From contig CAZYWP010000091.1 in assembly GCA_964651495.1 (NCBI GenBank), positions 1 to 12,794 of the forward strand: DNA of 12,794 nt, written 5' to 3'. A program made the position numbers and the translations under genes. Shown here one piece after another: positions 1 through 6,257 of this stretch (position 1 is its first letter; the number at the start of each line of letters is the position of its first letter). This DNA comes from CAZNVB01 sp964651495. Lineage in GTDB: Bacteria; Acidobacteriota; Aminicenantia; Aminicenantales; UBA8522. Under the pieces are notes generated by a model, which was given only the letters and a program-made list of their open reading frames with translations, was not told where the DNA came from and made no database searches.

Positions 1-6
1 GCTCCC

Positions 7-35
7 TTGAATTCTTCCGTCAATCCAGGTAATAT
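7..35 (+). promoter_or_regulatory. Probable sigma-70-type promoter for the DUF1844-ribF-pyr-rnc operon
   Basis: A TTGAAT box at 7-12 and a TAATAT box at 30-35 are separated by 17 nt. Each matches the vegetative consensus at four of six positions. Transcription would start near 42, giving a leader of about 77 nt before the first ATG at 119. The sequence upstream of the window is unknown, so read-through from an earlier gene cannot be excluded. Confidence 0.5.
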
Positions 36-56
36 TTTTCTTTAAGACATATCTCA

Positions 57-100
57 GGCAGGGATGAATTTCAATTCCGTCCTGCCGGGCGAATCAGCCC
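57..100 (+). promoter_or_regulatory. Two stacked hairpins in the 5' leader of the first operon
   Basis: GGCAGGG at 57-63 pairs with the region 80-86 (six Watson-Crick pairs plus one G-U). Past a 2x2 internal loop, GAAT at 66-69 pairs with ATTC at 74-77 across a TTCA loop. A second hairpin follows with no gap: GGGC 87-90 with GCCC 97-100, loop GAATCA. The ribosome binding site GAGG (109-112) lies just downstream. No T-run follows, so this does not look like a terminator. It matches no riboswitch I recognise, including the FMN class expected near ribF. A regulatory role is inference. Confidence 0.35.
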
Positions 101-118
101 AAGAAGGCGAGGATATCA

Positions 119-415
119 ATGACCCAAAAGAGCGCTGCCGATAAAAACAAGGAATTTCTCCCCCCCCTCGATTTCAGCTCCATCGTCTATCCATTTTATA
201 CTCAGGCGTTGCTTAAGCTCGGCCTGCTCGATAACCCGGCCAAGGCAAAAACAGAACAAGATCTAGAGCTGGCCAGGCGGCTGATCGACATCCTCGACCT
301 TCTCAAAGAGAGGACCAACGGCAACCTCAAGCCCGAGGAAGAAAAGTTTATCCAGACCTGCCTTCAGCAGCTCAAGGCAGGCTACCTGGAAAAATCCAAG
401 ATCATCAATTTCTGA
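119..415 (+). CDS. DUF1844 family protein
   Basis: This is a small cytoplasmic protein of 98 residues whose whole length matches my memory of the DUF1844 family. The pattern runs: a hydrophobic start with LDFSS (about residues 18-22), a helix ending in LKLGLL, then LELARRLIDILDLLKERT, then GNLKPEEEKFI, closing with a QLKAGYLE helix. There is no signal peptide or membrane segment, and it should be all-helical. The molecular function of the family is unknown. The start is supported by GAGG at 109-112 with a 6-nt spacer. The gene is first in the operon, and ribF begins 4 nt after its stop. Family size (about 90-120 residues) fits a complete gene. Confidence 0.85.
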   Translation: MTQKSAADKNKEFLPPLDFSSIVYPFYTQALLKLGLLDNPAKAKTEQDLELARRLIDILDLLKERTNGNLKPEEEKFIQTCLQQLKAGYLEKSKIINF

Positions 416-419
416 AGTC

Positions 420-1343
420 ATGCTGATCCTGCGAGGTCTGGAAAATCGGCCTCCCCGCTCGCGTTTGACCGCCACCGCGATCGGGAATTTCGACGGCCTC
501 CATCTGGGCCATCGGAAAATCCTGCGCTCCCTGGTTGCCACGGCCGAAGCGGACGGTCTGGACCCTCTGGTTCTGACCTTTTCGCCCCACCCCGAGAAAG
601 TCCTCGGCCGGGGCAGAATCGCCATGATCCAGACCATCGCCCAGAGGCTGGAAGGGATCCGGATGCAGGGTGTAAAGACGACGGTGGTCGTCCCCTTCAG
701 CCGCGCCTTCTCCTTGCTGTCCAAGGAAGAATTCGCCCGGGATGTCATCGTCTCGGCGCTGCGCTCCAGGTTCGTGGTCGTGGGAGAAAATTTCCGTTTC
801 GGCCGCCGCCGGGAGGGAGATGTCCGGGAACTTCGTCGGATGGGCCGGGATTTCGGATTTTCAGTCAGGCCGGTCTCCGCCGTGGTCAGGCGAGGACGGG
901 TGGTCAGCAGCAGCTTCATCCGGGCTCTGCTCCGGGCCGGGCAGGTCGAGGACGCGGCTGATCTTCTGGGACGGCCTTACGAGATCGAAGGCCGGGTCAT
1001 CAGAGGGTCGGCCCGCGGAAAGAGCCTGGGGATTCCCACGGCCAATATGGAGACGGCTAACGAAATCACTCCGGCCGGCGTCTTTCTGACTGAGTTCCAG
1101 ATCGGACAGCGCGCCTTCCCCTCCCTGACCAACGTCGGCCGCCGGCCGACCTTCGGCCACGACACTCTCCACATCGAATCTTACCTTTTTGGCTTCTCGG
1201 GAAGCGCCTACGGCAGAATAATCAAGCTCCGTTTTTTCCACAAATTGAGGCCGGAAAGGAAGTTCGCCACGCCTGAAGCCCTGATAGCGCAGATCAACGC
1301 CGATATGGCCGCCGCCGGCTCCTTTTTCAAGGGGCGAATTTGA
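420..1343 (+). CDS. ribF: Bifunctional riboflavin kinase / FMN adenylyltransferase
   Basis: RibF converts riboflavin to FMN and then to FAD in the cytoplasm, using ATP in both steps. At 307 residues it has the usual family length. The N-terminal nucleotidyltransferase domain (about 15-160) shows the GNFDGLHLGH motif at 22-31, VGENFRFG at 121-128 and the SSSFIR motif at 163-168. The C-terminal kinase domain (about 185-305) shows RGSARGKSLGIPTAN at 195-209, LTNVGRRPTF at 236-245, a HIES motif at 251, and LRPERKF at 276-282. No clear ribosome binding site precedes the ATG. The 4-nt gap after the DUF1844 stop suggests translational coupling. No FMN riboswitch is visible upstream in the window. 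All key motifs appear intact. Confidence 0.95.
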   Translation: MLILRGLENRPPRSRLTATAIGNFDGLHLGHRKILRSLVATAEADGLDPLVLTFSPHPEKVLGRGRIAMIQTIAQRLEGIRMQGVKTTVVVPFSRAFSLLSKEEFARDVIVSALRSRFVVVGENFRFGRRREGDVRELRRMGRDFGFSVRPVSAVVRRGRVVSSSFIRALLRAGQVEDAADLLGRPYEIEGRVIRGSARGKSLGIPTANMETANEITPAGVFLTEFQIGQRAFPSLTNVGRRPTFGHDTLHIESYLFGFSGSAYGRIIKLRFFHKLRPERKFATPEALIAQINADMAAAGSFFKGRI

Positions 1344-1403
1344 CTTTTTCCGGCGGATGGTGCATGTTCAGGTGGAATCATCGACGCTCTGGAGAATATA
1401 GGG

Positions 1404-1958
1404 ATGGAAGAGAAAATCAAAGCGAGTGTCATGGACGCTGCCAAGATCAGGCGATCCCTCATCCGCATGACATCCGAGATCCTCGAGCGCAACCGCAACC
1501 TGAAAAACCTGGTCATCGTCGGGATCCGGACGCGGGGAATCGACCTTGGCAAACGGATCTCCGAACTGATCAGAGACCTGGAGAAAATCGAAGTCCCCGT
1601 CGGAGTCCTCGATATCACCCTCTATCGGGATGATTTCACCGAACTGGAAACCCAGCATATGGTCCAGAAAACGGACATCGGGTTTTCTATAGCGAAAAAA
1701 GACGTTCTCCTCGTAGACGATGTCCTCTTTACCGGCCGGACGATCAGAGCGGCTATGGACGGCCTCTTCGACCTCGGCCGGCCGCAGACGATTCAGCTCC
1801 TCGTGCTCATTGACCGGGGACACCGGGAGCTTCCGATCAGGGCCGATTATGCGGGAAAAGTCCTTCCCACCTCGCGCCGTGAAATAGTGCAGGTGAAGCT
1901 CGTTGAAGTGGACGACGAAGACGAAGTCCTGATCACCGAGCCGGCCGAGCTCAAATAG
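1404..1958 (+). CDS. pyrR: PyrR: pyrimidine operon regulator / uracil phosphoribosyltransferase
   Basis: In Bacillus, PyrR binds pyr mRNA to cause transcription attenuation in response to UMP/UTP, and it also makes UMP from uracil and PRPP. This copy has 184 residues, close to the 181 of B. subtilis. The PRPP loop VLLVDDVLFTGRT sits at 101-113. Other conserved blocks are VGIRTRGIDL (39-48), DITLYRDD (70-77) and DRGHRELPIRADY (137-149). From memory, B. subtilis PyrR uses Thr18 and His22 to contact RNA; the aligned residues here are Ile19 and Ser23, so RNA binding may be weakened. The start has GGAG at 1391-1394, 9 nt upstream. A 60-nt gap separates it from ribF. No attenuator-like hairpin with a T-run was seen in that gap. 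Confidence 0.93.
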   Translation: MEEKIKASVMDAAKIRRSLIRMTSEILERNRNLKNLVIVGIRTRGIDLGKRISELIRDLEKIEVPVGVLDITLYRDDFTELETQHMVQKTDIGFSIAKKDVLLVDDVLFTGRTIRAAMDGLFDLGRPQTIQLLVLIDRGHRELPIRADYAGKVLPTSRREIVQVKLVEVDDEDEVLITEPAELK

Positions 1959-1999
1959 GAAGCGGGTGGCCCATCGTCTTCTCTGGTGAGGAACAGAAA

Positions 2000-3280
2000 G
2001 TGCGATTGCTGATTAAGAATGGCAGGGTCATCGACCCCGCTTCCAAAACTGACGAGACGCTGGATGTCCTCATCGAGCACGGCCGGATCGTCGAGCTCAA
2101 GGCCAAGATCGAACCCGCTGGAAGCCGAGTGATCGACGCCTCCCGGCTCGTGGTTTCGCCCGGCTTCATCGACATGCATGCCCACTTAAGAGAGCCGGGA
2201 CAGGAACAAAAGGAGGACATCCGGACTGCATCTCTGGCGGCGGCCAAGGGCGGCTTCACCTCGATCTGCGCCATGCCCAATACGAGCCCGGTCAACGATC
2301 GCCGAGCTGTCACTGAATACATCCTCTCCGCGGCGAAAAAAAAGGCTGCAGTCGGCGTTTTTCCGATTGCCGCGATCACCCTGGGGCTTAACGGAGAGGC
2401 GCTGACTGATATGGCCGACCTGATTGGAGCCGGAGCGGTCGCCTTTTCCGATGACGGCCGCTGCGTCCAGAACAGCCAGGTCATGCTCCGGGCTCTCGAA
2501 CAGGCGAGTTTCCTGAACGCCCTGATCATCGAACACTGCGAAGACCGGGACCTCAGCCGGGAAGGTTTGATGCACCAGGGAGCCGCATCCTCTTCGCTCG
2601 GGCTCAAAGGCATTCCGGGTTCGGCCGAGGACGTCATGGTCGCCCGGGATATCATTCTCGCTGAAGCTGCGCGAGCCCGTATTCATATCGCTCACCTTAG
2701 CACCCGGCGCGCCGTCGACCTGGTCAGGGAGGCAAAAAAGAGAAATATTGGGGTGACAGCCGAAGCCACCCCGCATCACCTTGTCCTGACCGATTCCGCG
2801 CTCGTCCGTCCCGACACCAACCTCAAAGTGAATCCCCCGCTGCGCGGGCCGGAGGACGTCCAGGCTCTCCTGGAAGCAGTCAAAGCGGGAGTGATCGATG
2901 TCTTGGCCACCGACCACGCTCCTCACGCCGCAGAGGAAAAGAACATTGAATTCGATCGGGCGCCCTTCGGGATCGCCGGCCTGGAAACAGCGGTTTCGCT
3001 CCTCCTGGACCGGCTGGTGAACAAAAATCTCATTTCCCTTGCCCGCTTCGTAGAAATGCTGTCGACCGCACCGGCGAAGATCCTGGGCTGGAAAAACAAA
3101 GGCCGGATCGCCGCGGGTGCAGACGCCGACCTGACCATTTTAAGCCTGAGCAAGGACGTTACGGTCGATGTCGGATCCTTTGTTAGCAAGAGCCGGAATA
3201 ACCCCTTCCATGGCTGGAAATTGAGAGGGGCCCCCGTCATGACGGTGGTGGCCGGAAAAATCGTCTATCCCTTTGTTTAA
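2000..3280 (+). CDS. pyrC: Dihydroorotase, type I (PyrC)
   Basis: Dihydroorotase closes carbamoyl-aspartate to dihydroorotate, the third step of de novo pyrimidine synthesis. The 426-residue length fits type I enzymes of the B. subtilis/Aquifex class. Zinc ligands are visible: His60 and His62 in DMHAHLREPG, Asp151 in FSDDG, His179 in IIEHCED, His232 in HIAHLS, and Asp305 in LATDHAPH. As expected for type I, Asp151 takes the place of the carbamylated lysine. The start is GTG at 2000 with GAGG at 1988-1991 and an 8-nt spacer. It follows pyrR by 41 nt, and pyrB is absent from between them. In Aquifex the type I enzyme works in complex with aspartate transcarbamoylase, so a pyrB elsewhere in the genome is expected. 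An A8 run at 2336-2343 encodes three lysines and keeps the frame open. Confidence 0.95.
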   Translation: MRLLIKNGRVIDPASKTDETLDVLIEHGRIVELKAKIEPAGSRVIDASRLVVSPGFIDMHAHLREPGQEQKEDIRTASLAAAKGGFTSICAMPNTSPVNDRRAVTEYILSAAKKKAAVGVFPIAAITLGLNGEALTDMADLIGAGAVAFSDDGRCVQNSQVMLRALEQASFLNALIIEHCEDRDLSREGLMHQGAASSSLGLKGIPGSAEDVMVARDIILAEAARARIHIAHLSTRRAVDLVREAKKRNIGVTAEATPHHLVLTDSALVRPDTNLKVNPPLRGPEDVQALLEAVKAGVIDVLATDHAPHAAEEKNIEFDRAPFGIAGLETAVSLLLDRLVNKNLISLARFVEMLSTAPAKILGWKNKGRIAAGADADLTILSLSKDVTVDVGSFVSKSRNNPFHGWKLRGAPVMTVVAGKIVYPFV

Positions 3281-3289
3281 CCCGATCAC

Positions 3290-4030
3290 ATGAAAACCAA
3301 CCTGGCCAACCTGGAAAAGAAAATCGGGATCACCTTCCGTGACAGAGATCTCCTGCAGCGCGCTCTGACTCACAGCTCTTTCGCCTACGAGCAGCAGCCT
3401 CCGAGCCTTTCCGACAACGAGGTCCTCGAATTTCTCGGCGATTCCGTGGTCGGGCTGGTCACCGCCGACTTTTTCTGCTCGGCCTATCCGAGTTCCGCCG
3501 AAGGGGACCTGTCCAAGTTTAAGTCCGCGGCGGCCAGCACCCTTTCCCTTTCCCAGTTCGCCAGGAAAATCAAGCTCGACAAACATATCCTTCTGGGGAA
3601 AGGAGAAGAACGCAGCGGTGGCCGCATGAAGAAGACTATCCTGGCGGGCGTGTTCGAGGCCCTGGTGGGCGCGCTCTACCTCGATCAGGGCTATGAGGCC
3701 TCCCGGCAATTTATCCTCAGGCTCCTTCGAGAATCTTATAAAAGGACAGACGACCAGAAATTCCTGATCAATAATTTCAAATCCGCCCTGCAGGAACATT
3801 TTCAAAAAGAGAGCCTTCCCGCACCCGAATACAGGACCGTCACCTCGGTCGGTCCCGACCACAGGAAGACATTCATCGTCGAGGTCTATCTCGGACCATA
3901 CGCCCTGGCCAAGGCTAAGGGACTCTCCAAAAAGAGCGCCGAGCAGCGGGCGGCCCAGAAAGCCTTGCAGAGCCTTCTCGGGGAAAAAATAAAAGTCCTC
4001 TCCTCCGAAACCTTCCTGCTCAAAAAATGA
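3290..4030 (+). CDS. rnc: Ribonuclease III
   Basis: RNase III cleaves double-stranded RNA, including rRNA precursors. The 246-residue protein has an N-terminal catalytic domain (about 8-150) with the signature NEVLEFLGDSV at 43-53, giving acidic residues Glu44, Glu47 and Asp51, and EGD at 71-73. The C-terminal dsRNA-binding domain (about 160-230) ends with KKSAEQRAAQKAL (214-226). One residue is odd: the second metal-binding segment reads ILAGVFEALVGALYLD, so the usual Asp (E. coli Asp114, Aquifex Asp107) is Gly120, while the partner Glu123 is kept. No ribosome binding site is obvious. The ATG is only 9 nt after the pyrC stop, so coupled translation is likely. Its stop overlaps the next gene as ATGA. 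Confidence 0.94.
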   Translation: MKTNLANLEKKIGITFRDRDLLQRALTHSSFAYEQQPPSLSDNEVLEFLGDSVVGLVTADFFCSAYPSSAEGDLSKFKSAAASTLSLSQFARKIKLDKHILLGKGEERSGGRMKKTILAGVFEALVGALYLDQGYEASRQFILRLLRESYKRTDDQKFLINNFKSALQEHFQKESLPAPEYRTVTSVGPDHRKTFIVEVYLGPYALAKAKGLSKKSAEQRAAQKALQSLLGEKIKVLSSETFLLKK

Positions 4031-4365
4031 TCGAACGCTACGACTTCGGCAAAATGGTCGTGGACGGCCGGGCCTACTCGGCGGACTTGGTCCTTCTCCC
4101 CGGCCGCATCAACTCTTCCTGGTGGCGACAGGAAGGCCACACCCTCTCCCCCGCCGACCTCCAGGATGTACTCGCTGAAGAGATCGAAGTCTTGGTGATC
4201 GGGACGGGTTTTTTTGGGCTGATGAAGGTGAGCAGCGGGGTCGAGCAGGCCGCGGCGGCTAAGGGCATCCAGTTGGTGGTCGAAAAGACGAAAACGGCGG
4301 TCCAAAGCTACAACGAACACGCCGCTCGAAAGAAGACCGCCGGGGCGTTCCATTTAACCTGTTGA
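4027..4365 (+). CDS. Mth938-like domain protein (DUF498/AAMDC-type)
   Basis: This 112-residue cytoplasmic protein matches the Mth938 fold family, which includes human AAMDC and the complex I assembly factor NDUFAF3. Family hallmarks visible are the SWWRQEGHTL segment (31-40), the glycine-rich VLVIGTGFFG strand-turn (55-64), the Thr-Ala pair TKTAVQSYN (88-96), and the C-terminal AFHLTC (107-112). The bacterial function is unknown. The start overlaps the rnc stop as ATGA, so it is translationally coupled to RNase III. Its own stop overlaps a possible TTG start of the next gene. The length is typical and the gene looks intact. Confidence 0.88.
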   Translation: MIERYDFGKMVVDGRAYSADLVLLPGRINSSWWRQEGHTLSPADLQDVLAEEIEVLVIGTGFFGLMKVSSGVEQAAAAKGIQLVVEKTKTAVQSYNEHAARKKTAGAFHLTC

Positions 4366-4379
4366 ACTCCGGACCGACC

Positions 4380-5009
4380 ATGGCCAAGTGTTCTCATTGC
4401 CGGCAGCGAAAGGCCAAACGACATTGCCCGGCCTTGGGCTCAGACATCTGCCCTCTCTGCTGCGGGCTGCTGCGGGAAAAAAAGCTTCACTGCCCCCCAG
4501 ACTGCCGCTATCTGGCGCAGCACAAGCCTTACCAGGAAAAGAGGGTCATTCAGAAAAGACAGACCTACTCGCCGGGTATCGCCCAAGACGAGAGGCTCAA
4601 CTGGCTGATCCTGCACATCGAGGCTCCCCTGAAAGAGTCCGGAGAGAAACAGCCCGGGTTTTCCGACAGGGAGGCCGTGCTGGCCCTCGAATATGCGAGA
4701 GAGAAAATCGAAAAGGAAAAGACGATACTTCTTCTTGCCCGGGAAAACAGCCGGGTGAAAAATGAAATCGGCGAAGCCGTATTCCAGAGCCTCGAGCAGT
4801 GCCGCTATGAAAGACAGATCATCCTGCCTCAGACGATCGCGGGTTATTCCAAAGAGGAAAAACTCAAGTGCCTGGAAAACGTCATTCTGGCGGTTAAGTT
4901 CATGGCCAAAGGAGATCTCGATGGCCGCGGTTATATCCAGGACCTGATCGAGCGCTTCGGCCGGCTCAAGGAATTATCCGGCCAAAAGAGAATCGTCTCC
5001 CCGACCTGA
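4380..5009 (+). CDS. Cys-rich putative zinc-binding protein of unknown function
   Basis: I cannot assign a function. The first 45 of 209 residues hold eight cysteines in the order C4-x2-C7, C16, C24-x2-C27-C28, C38, C42, with His6, His15 and His37 nearby. This could bind two zinc ions. The core reads HCPALGSDICPLCCG at 15-29 and HCPPDCRYL at 37-45. The rest (about 70-200) is predicted helical and charged, with no membrane segment. I chose ATG 4380 because the Cys motif starts right after it; a TTG at 4362 would add six residues and overlap the Mth938 gene's stop. It is last in the operon, behind rnc and the Mth938 gene. A role in RNA or protein handling is only a guess from context. Confidence 0.78.
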   Translation: MAKCSHCRQRKAKRHCPALGSDICPLCCGLLREKKLHCPPDCRYLAQHKPYQEKRVIQKRQTYSPGIAQDERLNWLILHIEAPLKESGEKQPGFSDREAVLALEYAREKIEKEKTILLLARENSRVKNEIGEAVFQSLEQCRYERQIILPQTIAGYSKEEKLKCLENVILAVKFMAKGDLDGRGYIQDLIERFGRLKELSGQKRIVSPT

Positions 5010-5020
5010 CGATTCCCTCT
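4984..5020 (-). terminator. Intrinsic-terminator-like hairpin for the AI-2E permease gene
   Basis: GAATCGTC (4990-4997) and GACGATTC (5008-5015) form an inverted repeat. With a 2-nt bulge the stem extends through AGAG (4987-4990) and CTCT (5017-5020), giving about 11 pairs around a 10-nt loop. Read on the minus strand the stem is followed by TTTT, as expected for an intrinsic terminator just past the permease stop. Read on the plus strand there is no T-run. It overlaps the end of the Cys-rich protein gene. Confidence 0.5.
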
Positions 5021-6039
5021 CACTTGCTGATCAATTCCGCGATGAACTCGAGGGATGGGATATTGCCGCAGATGATCTTGACGATAGCTATGATGGGAAC
5101 GGCCAGGATCATCCCCGGGATCCCCCACAGCCATCCCCAGAAAAACAGAGAGAAAAGCACCGCCAGGGGGCTGAGGCCCAGGCCGCGCCCCATCCACTTC
5201 GGCTCGACGAAATTGGCCATCAGGATGTCGAGGGAGATGAGGATGATGAATATCCAGAGCGCCGGCCAGTAGCGGCCGAATTGAAAGGCGGCCATCAGGG
5301 CGGAAAAGGAGATGGCGATGATCGAGCCCAGGCTGGGGATGAAGTTGAGGATAAAAGTCAAAAACCCGAAGACGATGGCGAAATCCACCCCGAATAGGGC
5401 CAGGACCGTGCCCGCGAACACCCCCGAGATTGCGCTGATCCCTGTCTTGATGACCAGATATTTCTGAACCTGGCTGTCGATATTCTCGATGACCTGATTA
5501 ATCTTATCAGCCCGCGCCGCCGAAAATGACTTTTCTACCTTGGCGGACAACTTGCCGCGCCCGGCCAGCATGAAAATCAAGAAAACAAAGATCAGGACCA
5601 AGCTGGAAAAGACGGCCAGGAACTGGTTCAATGACGCCAAGAGGAAAGAGGCGATCCTGTTGACATCAAGGCCGTTGGTCCAGGACCAGGGGTTCACGTT
5701 GACACCGCCCGGGCTGAGCTTCTCGGATATGGAGTTGAGAAGCCGGCTGATTTTCTCGCCGTATTGCGGAAAAGAGCCCACGAATCCCTTCGCGCTTGAG
5801 TAGATGAGGACGCCCAGCAGGTAGAGGCTGGAAAATGTGACTACGATAACGAGGGCGAGGGCGATCGCCTTGGGAATCCTGAGCCGGGTCATAAAATCCA
5901 GCGCCGGAGACAGGATAAAATAGAAGAAGATGGCCAGAAAAAAGGGGAAGAATACCGGCTTGGCCAGCCGCAGGATCAGGCCGACGAGGAAAACGAGGAC
6001 AACTCCCGAGGTGATCGAAACAATCTTATTGCCGTTCAT
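5020..6039 (-). CDS. AI-2E family transporter (PerM/TqsA-type membrane protein)
   Basis: This is a polytopic inner-membrane protein of the AI-2 exporter/permease superfamily. Substrates vary within the family (autoinducer-2, Na+/H+, small solutes), so the substrate is not known here. About eight hydrophobic segments are visible, near residues 7-24, 29-47, 58-78, 138-158, 195-225, 230-255, 258-285 and 300-330. A large soluble loop lies between segments 3 and 4, as is typical. The family signature is seen as FVEPKWMGRGLGLSP followed by a Gly-rich segment ending GMILAVPIIAI. I chose ATG 6039 (339 residues) because a TATAAT promoter box at 6052-6057 overlaps the first codons of the longer ATG 6060 version (346 residues). 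The gene stands alone and converges on the first operon. Confidence 0.88.
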   Translation of the reverse strand: MNGNKIVSITSGVVLVFLVGLILRLAKPVFFPFFLAIFFYFILSPALDFMTRLRIPKAIALALVIVVTFSSLYLLGVLIYSSAKGFVGSFPQYGEKISRLLNSISEKLSPGGVNVNPWSWTNGLDVNRIASFLLASLNQFLAVFSSLVLIFVFLIFMLAGRGKLSAKVEKSFSAARADKINQVIENIDSQVQKYLVIKTGISAISGVFAGTVLALFGVDFAIVFGFLTFILNFIPSLGSIIAISFSALMAAFQFGRYWPALWIFIILISLDILMANFVEPKWMGRGLGLSPLAVLFSLFFWGWLWGIPGMILAVPIIAIVKIICGNIPSLEFIAELISK

Positions 6040-6051
6040 TCTCCGGGCCAT

Positions 6052-6080
6052 ATTATACATCCCCGGGTCGAAAATCCAAA
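6052..6080 (-). promoter_or_regulatory. Probable promoter for the AI-2E permease gene
   Basis: Reading the minus strand, TTTGGA (6075-6080) and a perfect TATAAT (6052-6057) are 17 nt apart. The start of transcription would fall near 6045, only about six bases before the ATG at 6039. A GGAG lies one base before that ATG, too close for normal use, so the mRNA may be effectively leaderless. Confidence 0.45.
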
Positions 6081-6102
6081 CAGCTTGGTTTTCCCAATTC
6101 CG

Positions 6103-6195
6103 AGCCGGTGGATGAGAGACCTGCGTCCGTACCCCCCCCTCGGACCATCGGCTTCACCCCGGACGACGATTTCGGGCGGAGGAATTTCACCCCGC
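6103..6195 (+). other. Hairpin-rich intergenic block of unknown role
   Basis: AGCCGGTGG (6103-6111) can pair with CCATCGGCT (6145-6153) over nine positions, one of them G-U when read as plus-strand RNA. Inside it TCCG (6126-6129) pairs with CGGA (6141-6144) around a C8-containing loop. A separate hairpin joins GCGG-GG with CC-CCGC across 6176-6195 with loop AATTTCA. The block lies between the divergent permease and kinase promoters. It may be a structured RNA, a degenerate repeat, or a protein-binding region. I do not recognise it. The rest of 6061-6214 shows no gene. Confidence 0.3.
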
Positions 6196-6214
6196 TTATC
6201 ACCCGTAGTGGCGA

Positions 6215-6242
6215 TTGACCCTTCCGGCAGGCGAAATAAAAT
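6215..6242 (+). promoter_or_regulatory. Probable promoter for the phosphorelay operon
   Basis: TTGACC (6215-6220) and TAAAAT (6237-6242) are 16 nt apart. Transcription would start near 6249. The -35 box contains the TTG that would be the most upstream possible kinase start, which argues against that start. The strong Shine-Dalgarno for the leader ORF lies immediately downstream. Confidence 0.5.
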
Positions 6243-6257
6243 CAAGGTGGAGCAATT

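Noticed and set aside
263..919. Long minus-strand ORFs opposite ribF, pyrC and the kinase
   Set aside because: They are low-complexity, Arg/Ser-rich shadows of well-identified genes, a common effect in GC-rich DNA.
1340..1368. Internal promoter before pyrR (TTGACT with CATGTT at 17 nt)
   Set aside because: The -10 box matches only three of six positions and the -35 box overlaps the ribF stop; too weak to call.
2336..2343. A8 run in pyrC as a programmed slippage site
   Set aside because: The frame is open through it, encodes plausible lysines, and no shifted product of interest follows; homopolymer runs of this length occur by chance.
6100..6200. Possible FMN riboswitch on the minus strand, because of the GGGGTGAAATTCC hairpin and a GAAGCCGATGGT stretch
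   Set aside because: Only one stem-loop resembles the FMN aptamer. The remaining conserved stems and closing helix are not found, and the downstream gene is a permease with its own promoter in between.
6036..6245. 69-codon ORF on the minus strand upstream of the permease
   Set aside because: It overlaps promoter elements and the hairpin block, shows no recognisable protein features, and has no ribosome binding site I could find.
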